A stretch of 64,000 nucleotides of DNA from the NCBI GenBank assembly GCA_016705475.1, contig JADIYD010000003.1:1-64000 (forward strand). The letters are read 5' to 3'. The DNA is from Betaproteobacteria bacterium (lineage in GTDB: Bacteria; Pseudomonadota; Gammaproteobacteria; Burkholderiales; Rhodocyclaceae). The notes below the pieces were generated by a model. It ran no database searches. It was not told the DNA's origin and worked only from the letters and a program-made list of their open reading frames with translations. Position numbers and translations under genes: made by a program. Shown in pieces: positions 8,590-16,666 of this stretch (position 1 is its first letter; every line of letters starts with the position of its first letter).

Positions 8590-9323
8590 TTTCCGCCGCC
8601 AACATCGAGGCCCCGACCATTCCTGCGGTCAACCGGAAATTTTGGGCAATTTTGGGATTGTCCATTCTCTTCCACGCCTCGCTGTTCGTGCTGACCTCCT
8701 GGCAGCGCCAAAACGGGCCGGTCAGTCTGCCGCCCATCCTGGCTTCGATCCGCCTGATGGCGGTTACCGAATCCGGACCTGCTGCCAACGTCGCCCCGGC
8801 GCCGGCAGCCGTCCCCCAGAAGGCCCGGCAAGAAGCTGGTCGATCGGAACGGCCAGTGCCGCGCGCGACCCCGACTGCCGGGCCGGCCAATGTGCCGGCA
8901 AGCGTGCCATCGCCGTCGTCGGCGATGGCATCCGAAAACCTCGCGCCCGCGGCAGCGGCTTCTGCACCGACTGCCGAAGCCGCCCGGCCGGCTCCGGCCA
9001 TCGCGCCGCAGCGCCCGCAAAGCGAAGTCCTCGACGGCTATCGCCAGCGCCTCGGCGAACTGTTCGCCCGCCACCAGGAATACCCGCGCGTCGCCGCCAT
9101 GCGTGGTTGGGAGGGCGAAGTGCGCCTGCGCCTGAAGGTCGCCCGCAAGGGCAATCTGATCGGCGTCGCGCTCGACCGTTCGAGCGGCTTCGATGTGCTC
9201 GACCAGCACGCGCTGGCCATGCTCGAACAGCTGGCCAGCCTGCCGCCCCTGCCCGAGGCGCTGGATGCCAACGAAATTCAAGTCGTCGTACCCGTCAATT
9301 ACAAGCTCAAGAAAACAACATGA
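8586..9323 (+). CDS. TonB-like energy transducer, N-terminus carrying a dispersed repeat
   Basis: TonB family protein of 245 residues that couples the inner-membrane proton gradient to an outer-membrane receptor. There is one transmembrane helix (residues 22-38, ILGLSILFHASLFVLTS), an Ala/Pro-rich periplasmic linker (60-140), and a C-terminal TonB domain (150-240; YPRVAAMRGWEGEVRLRLKVARKG). GTG at 8586 overlaps the previous stop (GTGA). The cytoplasmic N-terminus PAVNRKFWAILG (residues 13-24) is encoded by a copy of the dispersed repeat, read in frame. The gene for its presumed receptor overlaps its 3' end, so the pair is probably dedicated to a ligand tied to the quinoprotein system. Confidence 0.85.
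   Translation: MISAANIEAPTIPAVNRKFWAILGLSILFHASLFVLTSWQRQNGPVSLPPILASIRLMAVTESGPAANVAPAPAAVPQKARQEAGRSERPVPRATPTAGPANVPASVPSPSSAMASENLAPAAAASAPTAEAARPAPAIAPQRPQSEVLDGYRQRLGELFARHQEYPRVAAMRGWEGEVRLRLKVARKGNLIGVALDRSSGFDVLDQHALAMLEQLASLPPLPEALDANEIQVVVPVNYKLKKTT
8621..8656 (-). repeat. Dispersed repeat, copy in tonB
   Basis: TCCTGCGGTCAACCGG, AAATTTTGGGCAATTTTGG. In frame in the TonB N-terminus, where it encodes AVNRKFWAILG. Confidence 0.8.
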
Positions 9324-11652
9324 AGAGACAAATCCCCAGCGTTCACTGCTCGCCATTGCGATCTCCGCCGCCTTTGCCCCGGCCTTTGCCGCTGAGAATG
9401 TCGTGACCACGGCCACCGTCGAAGTTGTCGGCACCACGCCGCTTTCCGGCATCGGCGTGCCGCGCCTGCACCTTCCGGCCAACGTCCAATCGCTCGACGA
9501 CCGCCGGCTCGACGAAATCGAAAGCCAGAACATCGCCGAACAACTGGTGCGCCAGGTGCCGGCCGTGACCATGAATGAAGTGACGGGCAACCCCTATCAG
9601 GCCGACATCAATTACCGTGGCTTCACCGCTTCGCCGCTGCTCGGCACGCCGCAGGGGCTGTCGGTCTTCGTCGATGGTGTTCGCATCAACGAGCCCTTCG
9701 GTGACACGGTCAACTGGGATTTGATCCCCAATTCGGCGATTGCCGGCATTGACCTGATCCCCGGTTCCAACCCGGCTTTCGGTCTGAACACGTTGGGCGG
9801 TGCGCTGGCCATGCGCACCAAGAGCGGTTTCTCGCATCCCGGTGGCAAGATCGAGTTTTCCGGCGGCAGTTTCAATCGCACCAACACCGAGCTGGAGTAC
9901 GGCGGCAACAACGGTACCTTTGGTTGGTACGGCGCAGGCGACTGGTTTCGTGAAGACGGCTGGCGCGATCATTCGCCGTCCGACGTCAAACAGTTCTTTG
10001 GCAAGCTGTCCTTCCGCAACGCCGCCGGCGAGGCCGACCTGACGCTGACCAAGGCGCGCAGCCGGCTGATCGGCAACGGCCTGCTGCCGCAATCGATGCT
10101 TGCCCAGCGCCGCGAAGCGATCTTCACGCACCCCGACGAAACGCGCAACGACCTGACCCAGCTCGCCCTGAACGGCAAGCTGTGGCTCAGCGACACACAG
10201 AGCCTGAGCGGCAGCGTTTACCACCGCCGGACCAAGACGCGCACCCTCAACGGCGACATGAACGACGAGTACGAGGATGACTACGAAAACTGGATAACCG
10301 GCGGCAGTGTCGGCCCGGCGCCTGACGAAACTGGCGCCAACAACCGCACGCGGACAAGCCAGCGCGGTACCGGTGTCGCGGCGCAGTGGAATTTCAGCGG
10401 CAAGCAGCACCAGCTCGCCGTCGGCGCATCCTACGATCAGGCGCGCATCCATTTCCAGCAGACGCAGGAGTTGGGCGAGCTTGACGCCAGCCGGGGTGTT
10501 ACCGATCTGCAGGCGCTGTCCATTCAGAATCAGATCAAGGGCAAGACCAGCACGGCCAGCCTGTTCATCACCGATACCTGGTCACTCGCCCCGAACCTGC
10601 ACCTGACCGCCTCGGCGCGCTACAACATGAGCCACGTCACAACGTTCGACGAACTCGACCGCACGGCGCCCAACCTTGACGGTGACCACAAATACCGCAA
10701 GCTCAACCCGGCCATCGGCCTCTCCTGGCAGATCGTCCCGACGCTCAACGCCTATGCTGGCTTCAGCCAGGGCAACCGCGTGCCGACGCCGATCGAACTG
10801 GGTTGTGCCGACCCGGCCAACCCGTGCACCCTGCCCAATTCGATGGCCGCCGACCCCTACCTCAAGCAGGTCGTCGCCCGTACGCTGGAGGCCGGCCTGC
10901 GCGGCAAGCTGGCTGCTGACACCCATTGGAATGCCGGCGTCTTCCGCACCATGAGCAGCGACGACATCCTGTTCGTGGGAACTTCGACCAGCGCCGGCTA
11001 CTTCACCAACTATGGCAAAACGCTGCGCCAGGGCCTCGAACTCGGCCTCAACGGCAACATTCAACGTGTCGACTGGTACGCCAATTACAGTTGGCTACAA
11101 GCCACTTTCCGTTCCGATGCCTGCATCCTGGCCGAAAACAACAGCACGCGTGGCACGGCAGCCGAATGCACGGGCGGCGGCCAAGACGACGAGATTTTCG
11201 TCAAGAAGGGCAACCATATCCCCGGCCTGCCGAAGCATAGCCTCAAGCTCGGCCTCGCCTGGCGTGCCACCGACTGGTTGCGTATCGGCGGGGACGTGCA
11301 GGCCTTCTCCGGCCAGTACGTGCGCGGCAATGAAAACAACCAGCATCAGAGCGGTACGGCCACCGATGCCCTGGGCAGCACGCGGACCTTCGACGGCTCG
11401 GGCCGGATTCCCGGCTATGCCATCCTCAACCTCAATGCCGAAGCCAGGCTGGGCGGCGGCTGGCAGCTCTTTGCCAAGGTCAACAACGTCTTCGACAAGC
11501 ATTACGCGACGGCCGGCGCGCTGGCCGAGAACCCCTTCGTCAGCGGCAGCTTCCAGGCCAATCCGAACGACTGGCGCCGTGAAACCTTCGTCGCGCCAGG
11601 TGCACCGCGCTCCGGGTGGATCGGCGTGCGCTACGTGTTTGGCGGCAAATGA
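9320..11652 (+). CDS. TonB-dependent outer-membrane receptor linked to the quinoprotein operon, with a frameshift near 9336
   Basis: Outer-membrane receptor of about 777 residues with a plug domain (NIAEQLVRQVPAVTMNEV, FTASPLLGTPQGLSVFVDGVRINEP) and a 22-strand barrel ending in YVFGGK without a terminal aromatic. The natural start is the ATG at 9320 overlapping the tonB stop; its signal peptide continues in another frame because one C seems missing in the run at 9335-9338. The ligand is not known. Location next to a lanthanide-type dehydrogenase suggests uptake of a chelated metal such as a lanthanide, or of PQQ; both are inferences. The stop overlaps the start of the sensor kinase. Confidence 0.8.
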
Positions 11653-13058
11653 ACTTTCAAAATTGGCCGATTTTCCCGGTTGACCGCAGCAAGTTGCGGT
11701 TGAGCCTGCACACCCGCGTCGGCCTCGTTCTCACCGCGCTGGCGGCCAGCCTGCTCATCATCCTCGCCGGTTTGTGGCTGCACGGCACGCGCAACGCCAT
11801 CCACGAAGAAGTCGAGGCGGCATCGCGTGTTTCCGAGCAATGGCTGAAAGCCGTGCTCGGCGAAATGCAGGGCGTGCCGGCCGCTACGCGTGGCGAGCGC
11901 TTGCTTGGCGTCGCCCGCGCCATCGGCCGGGTGCGGGCCAATGAACTCGAAATCCGTACGGCTGCCGGCGACACCATCTACCGCTCGCCGGCCCCGACCT
12001 ACAAGGCGGGGCGCACGGTGCCGGGCTGGTTCGCCGGGTTGCTCGCGCCTGAACTGCCGACGCGCACACTGGCTGTCGATGGTTACACGCTGACCCTGCA
12101 TCCCGACGCCTCGCGCGCCATGCTTGACGCCTGGGATGATCTGGCTGCAATGGCCGGCTGGGCTGTCGCCTTGCTCGGCCTCATTTTTGTCGCGACGCGC
12201 GGTGCGCTGGGCCGCGCTCTGCACCCGCTCGCCCAGATCATGCGCGCCCTTGACCGCACCGGGCGCGGCCGTTTCGACACCCGTCTGCCGGTCTTCGCAA
12301 CACCCGAACTCGGCCGCATCTCGCGCGCTTTCAACGGGATGGCCGACCGGCTGGGCGAGGCGGTGGACGACAATGTCCGCCTCGAAAGTGCCCGTGAAGT
12401 CGACCGCCAGATGAATACCCGCCTCGAAGAAGAGCGCCGGGTAATTGCCCGAGAACTGCATGACGAACTCGCCCAGGGCATCACCGCCGTGCGCGCACTG
12501 GCCGGCGCCATCGTCCAGCGCACCGGCGATGCACCGTCGTTGCACATTCCGGCCCAGGGCATCGTCGCCGTAACAGGTGAAATGCAGGATGGTGTGCGCA
12601 ATATTCTGCACCGCCTGCGCCCGGCCGCTGGCCATGGGTTGGCCGTGACGCTGGAGCGCCAACTTGCCAACTGGCAGGGGCAGCACCCGGAGATCATCGC
12701 AAACAGCCATTTCGCCATTGGTCCGCAACCCGTGTCCGATGATCTGGCCATGGCCGTCGTCCGCATCGTGCAGGAAGGCCTGACCAATGTCGTGCGCCAT
12801 GCGCACGCCACGCAGGTCGATCTGGCCATCAGCCGCGTTGGCGGTTGGCTGCAGCTGACCCTGGCCGACAACGGTCGCGGCCGTTACGGACAGCCCTCGG
12901 CGCAGCCCGGTTGCGGCCTTGGCCTGGCCGGCATGGGTGAGCGCATCGCCGCTTTTGGCGGCCATCTTCAATTCGAACAACCGGTTGGCGGCGGCTTCCG
13001 TATCTTCGCCCGCCTGCCGGACGCCGTAGTGCAACACGCCCCGGAGGAATTCGCATGA
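11649..13058 (+). CDS. Membrane sensor histidine kinase, NarX-like (HisKA_3), N-terminus from a dispersed repeat
   Basis: Sensor kinase of 469 residues: TM1 about 28-45, periplasmic sensor 46-155, TM2 about 162-180, HAMP 185-240, HisKA_3 with phospho-acceptor His271 (ARELHDELAQG), and a HATPase domain with DNGRG and GLGLAGMGER. The ATG at 11649 overlaps the receptor stop (ATGA). Residues 2-13 (NFQNWPIFPVDR) are encoded by a copy of the dispersed repeat, so the cytoplasmic tail may have been acquired. It is followed by its cognate regulator with a 4-base overlap. In other bacteria similar kinase/NarL pairs control alcohol dehydrogenase and lanthanide-switch genes; that role is inferred. Confidence 0.9.
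   Translation: MNFQNWPIFPVDRSKLRLSLHTRVGLVLTALAASLLIILAGLWLHGTRNAIHEEVEAASRVSEQWLKAVLGEMQGVPAATRGERLLGVARAIGRVRANELEIRTAAGDTIYRSPAPTYKAGRTVPGWFAGLLAPELPTRTLAVDGYTLTLHPDASRAMLDAWDDLAAMAGWAVALLGLIFVATRGALGRALHPLAQIMRALDRTGRGRFDTRLPVFATPELGRISRAFNGMADRLGEAVDDNVRLESAREVDRQMNTRLEEERRVIARELHDELAQGITAVRALAGAIVQRTGDAPSLHIPAQGIVAVTGEMQDGVRNILHRLRPAAGHGLAVTLERQLANWQGQHPEIIANSHFAIGPQPVSDDLAMAVVRIVQEGLTNVVRHAHATQVDLAISRVGGWLQLTLADNGRGRYGQPSAQPGCGLGLAGMGERIAAFGGHLQFEQPVGGGFRIFARLPDAVVQHAPEEFA
11655..11690 (+). repeat. Dispersed repeat, copy in sensor kinase
   Basis: TTTCAAAATTGGCCGATTTT, CCCGGTTGACCGCAGC. Encodes FQNWPIFPVDR at the kinase N-terminus. Confidence 0.8.
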
Positions 13059-13702
13059 ACAACCCACTGCAAGGCAAGCGCATCCTGCTCGCCGACGACC
13101 ACGCGATGGTTCGCCTCGGCTTTCGTTGCCTGCTCGAAGGTGCGGGCGCCACGGTGGTAGGCGAGGCCGAGAATGGCGAAAACGCCGTCCGTCTCTACGC
13201 CGAACTGAACCCGGACGTTGTCGTGATGGATGTCTCGATGCCCGGCATCGGCGGCCTCGCCGCGCTCGAACGCCTGCTGGCCTGGGATGCGAAAGCCAGG
13301 GTGCTCATGCTCTCGGCCCACAACGACGACATCGTGCCGGTGCGCGCCCTGCGCCTCGGCGCCCGTGGTTACCTGTGCAAACGGGCAGCGCCCGAGGAAT
13401 TCCTGCGTGCCGTCGGCCAGGTGGCGAGCGACCGCCGCTACCTCGATCCGGAACTGGCGCAGGCTGTCGCGCTGGCTCAGTTGTCCGGTTCGAGCAGCCC
13501 GGTCGATACCTTGACCGAAAAGGAGCTGGCCGTCTTCATGAAGCTGGCCGAAGGTCGTTCGGTCAACGATGTGGCCGAGGATTTCTGCCTGAGCCCGAGC
13601 ACGGTCGGCACGCATCTTTATCACATCAAGCAGAAGCTCAATGTGCAGAACGCAGCCGAGCTGACGCTGGTCGCCGTGCGTAACGGCCTGATCGAGGCCT
13701 GA
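13055..13702 (+). CDS. NarL/FixJ-type response regulator
   Basis: A two-domain regulator of 215 residues. The receiver domain (10-125) has acidic residues at D16/D17, phospho-acceptor D59 (VVVMDVSMPG) and a Lys in YLCKRAAP. The C-terminal LuxR-type helix-turn-helix (150-210) reads LTEKELAVFMKLAEGRSVND. It overlaps the kinase gene (ATGA) and is the partner of that kinase. It probably acts together with, not instead of, a sigma-54 activator on the quinoprotein genes, because NarL-type regulators do not activate sigma-54 promoters directly. Confidence 0.92.
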   Translation: MNNPLQGKRILLADDHAMVRLGFRCLLEGAGATVVGEAENGENAVRLYAELNPDVVVMDVSMPGIGGLAALERLLAWDAKARVLMLSAHNDDIVPVRALRLGARGYLCKRAAPEEFLRAVGQVASDRRYLDPELAQAVALAQLSGSSSPVDTLTEKELAVFMKLAEGRSVNDVAEDFCLSPSTVGTHLYHIKQKLNVQNAAELTLVAVRNGLIEA

Positions 13703-14616
13703 TGTCAGCCGATCTGTTGTTCCCTGCCTGTCAGCCGCGCTGCGTCCGGAAGATGGGGGTCGGCGACGGGCACATCCTGCATGTCGAGGAATGCGGGCCG
13801 GCGGATGGTGTGCCGGTTTTGTTTTTGCATGGCGGGCCGGGGGCGGGCTGCATGGCGGAACATCGGCAACTCTTCGACCCGGCGGTATATCGGGTCGTCA
13901 TGATAGATCAGCGCGGTGCAGGACGCAGTTTGCCGAGCGGCGAGCTCGAGGCCAATACGACACTCGATCTGATTGCCGATCTGGACTACGTGCGCGAGGC
14001 GCTGGGCATTTCCGGCTGGATCGTATTCGGCGGTTCTTGGGGCAGCCTGCTGGCCCTGGCTTACGCCCAGATTTATACGGAGAACGTGCATGGGCTTGTC
14101 TTGCACGGCATTTTTCTCGGTTCCCGCGAGGAAATTGTCGCCTATACGCGTGGCTTGGGCAGCCTGCTGCCGCGCCTTGAGCGAGGTGATCCGCTGGCGA
14201 CATTTGCCCGGATCATCCTGAGCGAGCAGGCCGAGCGGGCAGCTCAGGCGGCGCGCGTGTGGCTCGACTACCAGCGAGGCCTGATCGGCAAGGAGCCGCT
14301 CGACGCGCCGCCCAATGCGATGCAGCAGGCCAGGGCGCGCATCCAGATGCATTATCTGACCCGCGACTGTTTCCTGAGGCCGGGGCAGCTGCTGGCGGGC
14401 ATCGAGCGGATTCGCCATTTGCCGGCGATCATCGTTCAGGGCTTGGCCGATCCGGTTTGCCCGCCGGTTGCGGCCGAAGCGCTGCACCGCGCGTGGCCCG
14501 AAGCAACCTGGGTGCCGGTGGCGAGCGCCGGTCACGATGCCTTGTCCCCGGGCATGGCCCGCGCCTGCATCAAGGCGCTGAGCTGGGTTGTGGAATGCGT
14601 CGAAAGTTTTGATTGA
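13702..14616 (+). CDS. pip: Proline iminopeptidase (alpha/beta hydrolase)
   Basis: Cytoplasmic alpha/beta hydrolase of 304 residues that removes N-terminal proline from peptides. Family marks are the oxyanion motif HGGPGAG (residues 44-50), DQRGAGRS (near 70-77) and the nucleophile elbow GGSWGS (near 110-115, Ser catalytic), with a C-terminal SAGHDAL holding the catalytic His. The ATG at 13702 overlaps the stop of the response regulator, so it is co-transcribed with the quinoprotein operon, though no functional tie is obvious. Some members act on other amide or ester substrates. Confidence 0.85.
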   Translation: MSADLLFPACQPRCVRKMGVGDGHILHVEECGPADGVPVLFLHGGPGAGCMAEHRQLFDPAVYRVVMIDQRGAGRSLPSGELEANTTLDLIADLDYVREALGISGWIVFGGSWGSLLALAYAQIYTENVHGLVLHGIFLGSREEIVAYTRGLGSLLPRLERGDPLATFARIILSEQAERAAQAARVWLDYQRGLIGKEPLDAPPNAMQQARARIQMHYLTRDCFLRPGQLLAGIERIRHLPAIIVQGLADPVCPPVAAEALHRAWPEATWVPVASAGHDALSPGMARACIKALSWVVECVESFD

Positions 14617-14661
14617 GCAGTTTGGCGAACAAGACCGAAAGTTCGCCGGTATGATCGGCCG

Positions 14662-15303
14662 ATGACAACCATCGACATTGTTTCCGACCTCGTCTGCCCA
14701 TGGTGCTACATCGGCCTGCGCCGGCTGGATGCCGCGATTGCCAACGTGCGCCAGGAATTTCCGGACTTCTCCTGTGCAATGCGCTGGCGCCCGTTCTTCC
14801 TCAATCCCGATACCCCGCCGGAAGGCGAACCCTACCTGCCGTTTCTCGAAAAGAAATTCGGCGGCCCGGCGCCGGTAGTGGCGCTGTTCGAGCGCGTTCG
14901 CGCAGCTGGTCGGCCGTGGGGCGTTGACTACGCTTTCGAGAAAATCCAGGTTCGTGCCAACACGCTGCAGGCGCACCGGCTGATCCACTGGGCGCAGCAG
15001 CGGGGCGATGCGGCCCGGCTCGTCGAGCGCTTGTTTGTCGCGCAGTTCCAGCGCGGCGAGCGGATTGGTGACCGTTCCCTGCTGGTTCAGCTAGCGGTCG
15101 AGTGCGGCTATCCCGCGGACGCCGTGGAACGCTACCTGGCGTCGGGCGCTGACACCGACGAAGTTCGCGCCATGGAGCGCAGCTACCGGGCGATGGGTAT
15201 TTCGATGGTGCCGACCTTCATCGTCGATGGTCTGGAGGTAGTGGTGGGCGCCGAAGATCCGGCCATCCTCGCCGCAGCCATCCGCCGGACGCTGGGCCGA
15301 TAG
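14662..15303 (+). CDS. DsbA-family oxidoreductase, FrnE-like
   Basis: A 213-residue thioredoxin-fold protein with CPWC at residues 12-15 and a cis-Pro loop (MVPTFIVDG). It lacks a signal peptide, as is typical for the cytoplasmic FrnE / 2-hydroxychromene-2-carboxylate isomerase-like subgroup, which acts in thiol-disulfide exchange. The ATG at 14662 is 45 bases after the peptidase stop. Upstream bases CGGTATGATCGGCCG do not offer a strong ribosome site. It could be the last gene of the operon, but its link to the upstream genes is uncertain. Confidence 0.85.
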   Translation: MTTIDIVSDLVCPWCYIGLRRLDAAIANVRQEFPDFSCAMRWRPFFLNPDTPPEGEPYLPFLEKKFGGPAPVVALFERVRAAGRPWGVDYAFEKIQVRANTLQAHRLIHWAQQRGDAARLVERLFVAQFQRGERIGDRSLLVQLAVECGYPADAVERYLASGADTDEVRAMERSYRAMGISMVPTFIVDGLEVVVGAEDPAILAAAIRRTLGR

Positions 15304-15307
15304 CCTT

Positions 15308-15895
15308 TCAGGCCGGGCGATTCCGCCGGGAACGACTGATCGCGAGCAGCAACAGGCTGCCGGCAAGCATCGACCAGCCCATGGCCGGTTCCGGCACGGT
15401 CGATACCAGCGTCAGGTTGCCGCCGCTGCTCAGGTTTATGTTTCCTCCCGGGCTCAGCGTAACGGTACCGCTGGTGCCACCTGTCCCGCCAGTTCTGCCC
15501 GGAAGCGTCAGTGTCGCGCCAGGCGTCAGCGCAATCCGGGGCGGCGTGACGCTACCGGTGTCGATATTGATTGTGCCGGTAGTAATAATCGAAACGCCAT
15601 TGGCCAGCGTCAGAACGCCAGAGGTGGTTTTTAACTCGACGAGCGGTGCGCTTAAGGTCAAGTTGTCAATGAACAATGAGCCGAATGCGCTGATTGAAAT
15701 GCCGATATCCGAGTCGATACTGCCACCGATCAGGGAGAAATCGCCGTTGCATGACAGATTGGCACCATTCGTCAGATCGACGAATGACTGCCCGCCCGAG
15801 CAACTCATGCTGCCGATGTTTGCCGTCGATGTGGCTTGGGCGAAGGCAGAAAGCAGCAGGACAAAAAGAAACAGGGAAAGGCGGCGCATCGTCAA
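15308..15895 (-). CDS. PEP-CTERM sorting-signal protein
   Basis: An exported protein of 195 residues with an N-terminal signal peptide (MRRLSLFLFVLLLSAFAQA) and a low-complexity, Thr/Gly/Ser-rich body with many short beta-like repeats (e.g. GGTGGTSGTVTLSPGG). The C-terminus has the PEP-CTERM signal: VPEP, a hydrophobic stretch and an Arg-rich tail (ISRSRRNR). Such proteins are processed by exosortase and usually end up in surface or exopolymer material. The exosortase gene is not in this window. It converges with the FrnE-like gene. Confidence 0.85.
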   Translation of the reverse strand: MTMRRLSLFLFVLLLSAFAQATSTANIGSMSCSGGQSFVDLTNGANLSCNGDFSLIGGSIDSDIGISISAFGSLFIDNLTLSAPLVELKTTSGVLTLANGVSIITTGTINIDTGSVTPPRIALTPGATLTLPGRTGGTGGTSGTVTLSPGGNINLSSGGNLTLVSTVPEPAMGWSMLAGSLLLLAISRSRRNRPA

Positions 15896-15988
15896 CCTCG
15901 AACAGGCTGGAAAACCTCAGTCTGCGCCGCCCTCATGACAAAAAGATGACCCGCGGCGCATGAGCCGGACCATGCGCCGGCTGCTGTC

Positions 15989-16396
15989 TTACTTGGCGAT
16001 GTCGAGCAATTCGACTTCGAAGATCAGCGTCGAATTGGGCGGGATGCCCGGTACGCCACGGGCGCCGTAAGCCAGGTTGGATGGGCAGACCAGCTTGGCC
16101 TTGCCGCCGACCTTGATCTTCTGCACGCCTTCCGTCCAGCACGGAATCACGCGGTTGAGCGGGAAAGCGGCCGGTTCGTTGCGCTTGTACGAGCTGTCGA
16201 ATTCCTGGCCGTTGGTCAGCGTGCCGCGATAGTGCACCTTGACCGTGTCGGTGGCCTTCGGGCTGGCGCCGGTTCCTTCCTTGAGCATGGTGATGCCGAT
16301 GCCGGAATCGGTCATGAATTCCTTAGGTTCGGCCGCTGTGGCCTGAAAAGACAGGGCGAGGAGGAGGGCGGCGCTGGCGATGAAGCGTTTCTGCAT
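15989..16396 (-). CDS. FKBP-type peptidyl-prolyl cis-trans isomerase
   Basis: A small exported FKBP of 135 residues. The start at 16396 gives a signal peptide (MQKRFIASAALLLALSFQATA). The FKBP domain shows VKVHYRGTLTNGQEFDSS, VIPCWTEGVQKIKVGGKAKLVCP, NLAYGARGVPGIPPNSTLIFEVELLDI, all standard. It should catalyse proline isomerisation in the periplasm during protein folding. An in-frame extension to 16543 lacks a signal peptide at its start and overlaps a dispersed-repeat copy, so it is rejected as the start. Confidence 0.92.
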   Translation of the reverse strand: MQKRFIASAALLLALSFQATAAEPKEFMTDSGIGITMLKEGTGASPKATDTVKVHYRGTLTNGQEFDSSYKRNEPAAFPLNRVIPCWTEGVQKIKVGGKAKLVCPSNLAYGARGVPGIPPNSTLIFEVELLDIAK

Positions 16397-16483
16397 GTTG
16401 GGAGCCTTCGTTGCGGTTGGAGAAATGTTCAGCGCGCACGTTAGCGGGAAGTGGTGGCGGTGGCAAATCGCGCGATCCTGGCT

Positions 16484-16520
16484 TGTTGCGGTCAACCGGA
16501 AAAACTGGCGAAAAATGGAA
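16484..16520 (-). repeat. Dispersed repeat copy
   Basis: TTGTTGCGGTCAACCGG, AAAAACTGGCGAAAAATGG. Between the FKBP and TonB-receptor genes. Confidence 0.8.
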
Positions 16521-16610
16521 GCCGGCGACCTCATGATTTTCATGAGGACCTTTTGGCGATTGCCACGTCGTCGGTTCCTTGCGCTTCGCCAATAATCAGA
16601 TTGAGGTCGC

Positions 16611-16650
16611 CTTCCACGGTCGACCGGAAAAATTGGTCAAAAACGAAATC
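16611..16650 (-). repeat. Dispersed repeat copy before the TonB receptor
   Basis: CTTCCACGGTCGACCGG, AAAAATTGGTCAAAAACG. Ends 16 bases before the receptor start. Confidence 0.8.
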
Positions 16651-16666
16651 ACGCATCAACCTGAAA

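Noticed and set aside
6850..9590. Long minus-strand open frames opposite the quinoprotein operon (up to 572 codons)
   Set aside because: They are antisense shadows caused by GC-rich codon bias; residues are low-complexity and show no motif.
12968..13624. 218-codon minus-strand frame opposite the response regulator
   Set aside because: Antisense shadow with no motif.
16397..16543. N-terminal extension of the FKBP protein
   Set aside because: The extended start lacks a signal peptide and passes through a dispersed repeat; the start at 16396 is better.
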